Assembly (NCBI GenBank): GCA_902472225.1
Contig: CABRNB010000021.1
Span: forward strand, 1 to 30,690
Direction: 5' to 3'
From: Caccousia sp900752115
GTDB lineage: Bacteria; Bacillota; Clostridia; Oscillospirales; Acutalibacteraceae
DNA length: 30,690 nt
Shown: positions 30,134 through 30,690 of the stretch, piece by piece
How positions within the stretch are numbered: position 1 is the stretch's first letter
How the letters are laid out: every line of letters starts with the position of its first letter
Made by a program: the position numbers and the translations under genes
The notes under the pieces: generated by a model
Told to the model about the DNA's origin: nothing
The model's input: only the letters and a program-made list of their open reading frames with translations
The model's database searches: none

Positions 30134-30290
30134 GTAATTGATTTTTGTGCGCTCCCCTTGTGGGATACAGACTTAGTTTCTGTACCGCGGATTGAAAAAT
30201 CTGCATTGCACACGCAGTCAAGATTGTACTTGTGCCAGTAGTATTACTGCGCCCCTCTGGGCCGGTATATTACTGGCTTTTTTATTTTTC
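30134..30290 (+). ncRNA. Structured small RNA or attenuator leader
   Basis: The roughly 155-nt RNA folds into at least three elements: TACAGA/TCTGTA (30166-30184); GCGGATT-GAAA-AATCTGC (30187-30204), a 7-bp stem capped by a GNRA tetraloop; and a terminator with GCCAGTA/TACTGGC outer arms and a CCC/GGG inner stem (30233-30277) followed by TTTTTTATTTTT. It may be a free small RNA, or a leader in which the terminator is opened to let transcription reach the genes at 30439 and beyond. No known Rfam family was recognised. Confidence 0.6.
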
Positions 30291-30309
30291 CGGGACTTTT
30301 GCTCCCGTC

Positions 30310-30380
30310 AGCGAGGATGACTTTGGTTCATAGACAGCTATGGACATCAGGCGTTACGCCCTCTGTCACCCTCGCTTTTT
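30310..30380 (+). terminator. Second intrinsic terminator, branched
   Basis: AGCGAGG-A-TGAC pairs with GTCA-C-CCTCGCT (one mismatch) before T7. The loop contains two more stems, CATAG/CTATG and GGCG/CGCC, so the whole can form a small branched structure. It lies just before the coding genes of the element. Confidence 0.7.
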
Positions 30381-30438
30381 TTCTGCCCAAATGCCGGAAA
30401 CGGCTTTGAGGATATACCACAATTACAGAAAGGCAGGT

Positions 30439-30600
30439 ATGAACATGAATGTAAAAAAGCGAAGTCAGGAGCTTCTGATGAGTAAAAGGAAACCGGTGGC
30501 GAGCTGGCGGCAGTACCAGAAGCTGAACCAAACCGCACAGAAGCATTGTCCGGTGATTCGGGCACCCGTCATTCCCCGTAGAACGCGGAGGGGGTGTTGA
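30439..30600 (+). CDS. Small basic protein of the mobile element
   Basis: This 53-residue protein starts at ATG 30439 (AAAGG about six nt upstream; ATG 30445 is an alternative). It is highly basic (K-K-R-S-Q-E, S-K-R-K-P, R-R-T-R-R) and has no membrane segment. It lies two nt before the next start. I do not recognise it. It could be a small phage-type nucleic-acid-binding protein co-expressed with the recombinase. Confidence 0.5.
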   Translation: MNMNVKKRSQELLMSKRKPVASWRQYQKLNQTAQKHCPVIRAPVIPRRTRRGC

Positions 30601-30602
30601 GT

Positions 30603-30690
30603 ATGCCGGCAGGCAGTGTGGCTGTGAAAGAGAGGCATCAGCCCCTGGTGCTGGTGGATACGGCAGGCTTGTCTGAAGAAGAATGGCTTG
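30603..30690 (+). CDS. Start of a possible YqaJ-type viral recombinase/exonuclease, cut by window edge
   Basis: The gene starts at ATG 30603 behind GGAGGGGG. Only 29 codons are visible. The segment D-T-A-G-L-S-E-E-E-W-L resembles the entry of YqaJ/lambda-exonuclease-like proteins (L-S-x-E-E-W-L, normally followed by a G-I-G-G-S-D motif that lies outside the window). The call is tentative. Confidence 0.45.
   Translation, partial: MPAGSVAVKERHQPLVLVDTAGLSEEEWL

Larger units (their letters stand above)
27646..30690. mobile_element. Left end of a tRNA-Arg-integrated phage-like element
   Basis: The segment is AT-richer than the rest. It begins at a tRNA 3' end and carries int and xis in the usual order, a promoter with a structured leader and the start of a possible YqaJ-type recombinase gene. 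The far end, and therefore the second att copy and the cargo, lie outside the window. It may be a prophage or an integrative conjugative element. Confidence 0.8.

Noticed and set aside
30232..30242. GTGCCAGTAG near 30232 as a second att copy, because it equals the tRNA 5' end
   Set aside because: The match is only about 10 bases, covers the wrong (5') end of the tRNA and is explained as the left arm of a terminator stem.

Overview
The window reads as chromosomal DNA of a high-GC Firmicute in class Clostridia, probably an Oscillospiraceae/Ruminococcaceae-type gut bacterium. The evidence is sigma-A promoters of the TTGnnn-17-TATAAT type, strong AGGAGG ribosome binding sites, many intrinsic terminators and Clostridia-typical families (GGGtGRT protein, DUF4830, UgpC-type ATPase beside a CdaR/PucR regulator, ftsEX with PcsB-like M23 peptidases, CarD). 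Positions 1 to about 27,540 are GC-rich. From about 27,540 to the end the DNA is clearly AT-richer and begins an integrated mobile element.

Layout. 1-1590: minus-strand pair of a NifU/IscU-like Fe-S scaffold and a GGGtGRT protein (cut by the window start) behind a near-consensus promoter. 1827-2540: small membrane protein whose 3' end is partly duplicated downstream. 2650-6003: membrane-anchored MutS-like ATPase converging on a ClC chloride/proton antiporter, with a 105-nt palindrome between them. 6389-8850: EF-G paralogue (EF-G2 type) with a long leader and a degenerate guanine-recognition motif. 8975-12068: three-gene cassette of a DUF3626-like protein, a small acidic protein and a GNAT-like protein. 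12122-13520: DUF4830 membrane protein flanked on both sides by different 39/40-bp tandem arrays. 13584-16961: RsuA-family pseudouridine synthase, UgpC/MsmK ATPase and CdaR-type regulator. 17183-22698: ftsE-ftsX, two tandem-duplicated PcsB/EnvC-like M23 hydrolases and an S41-family protein that has lost both catalytic residues; together a cell-wall division/remodelling operon. 22882-25298: two-component pair in which the regulator has lost nearly all of its receiver domain while the kinase looks intact. 25380-27342: RtcB RNA ligase and a CarD-family regulator. 27541-30690: decayed tRNA-Arg(CCU), intact tRNA-Arg(CCU), integrase, excisionase, a structured RNA with serial terminators and the first genes of a phage-like module, including the start of a possible YqaJ-type recombinase.

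The strongest points for follow-up are: the receiver-less response regulator; the S41 pseudoprotease in the ftsEX operon; the EF-G paralogue with NKxD replaced by N-G-L-A; the DUF3626 cassette; the 40-bp array whose stem substitutions mostly give G.U pairs on one strand; the decayed/intact tRNA-Arg pair at the integration boundary; and the element's promoter-RNA-double-terminator leader. All domain names come from recognition of motifs by eye; no database search was run.
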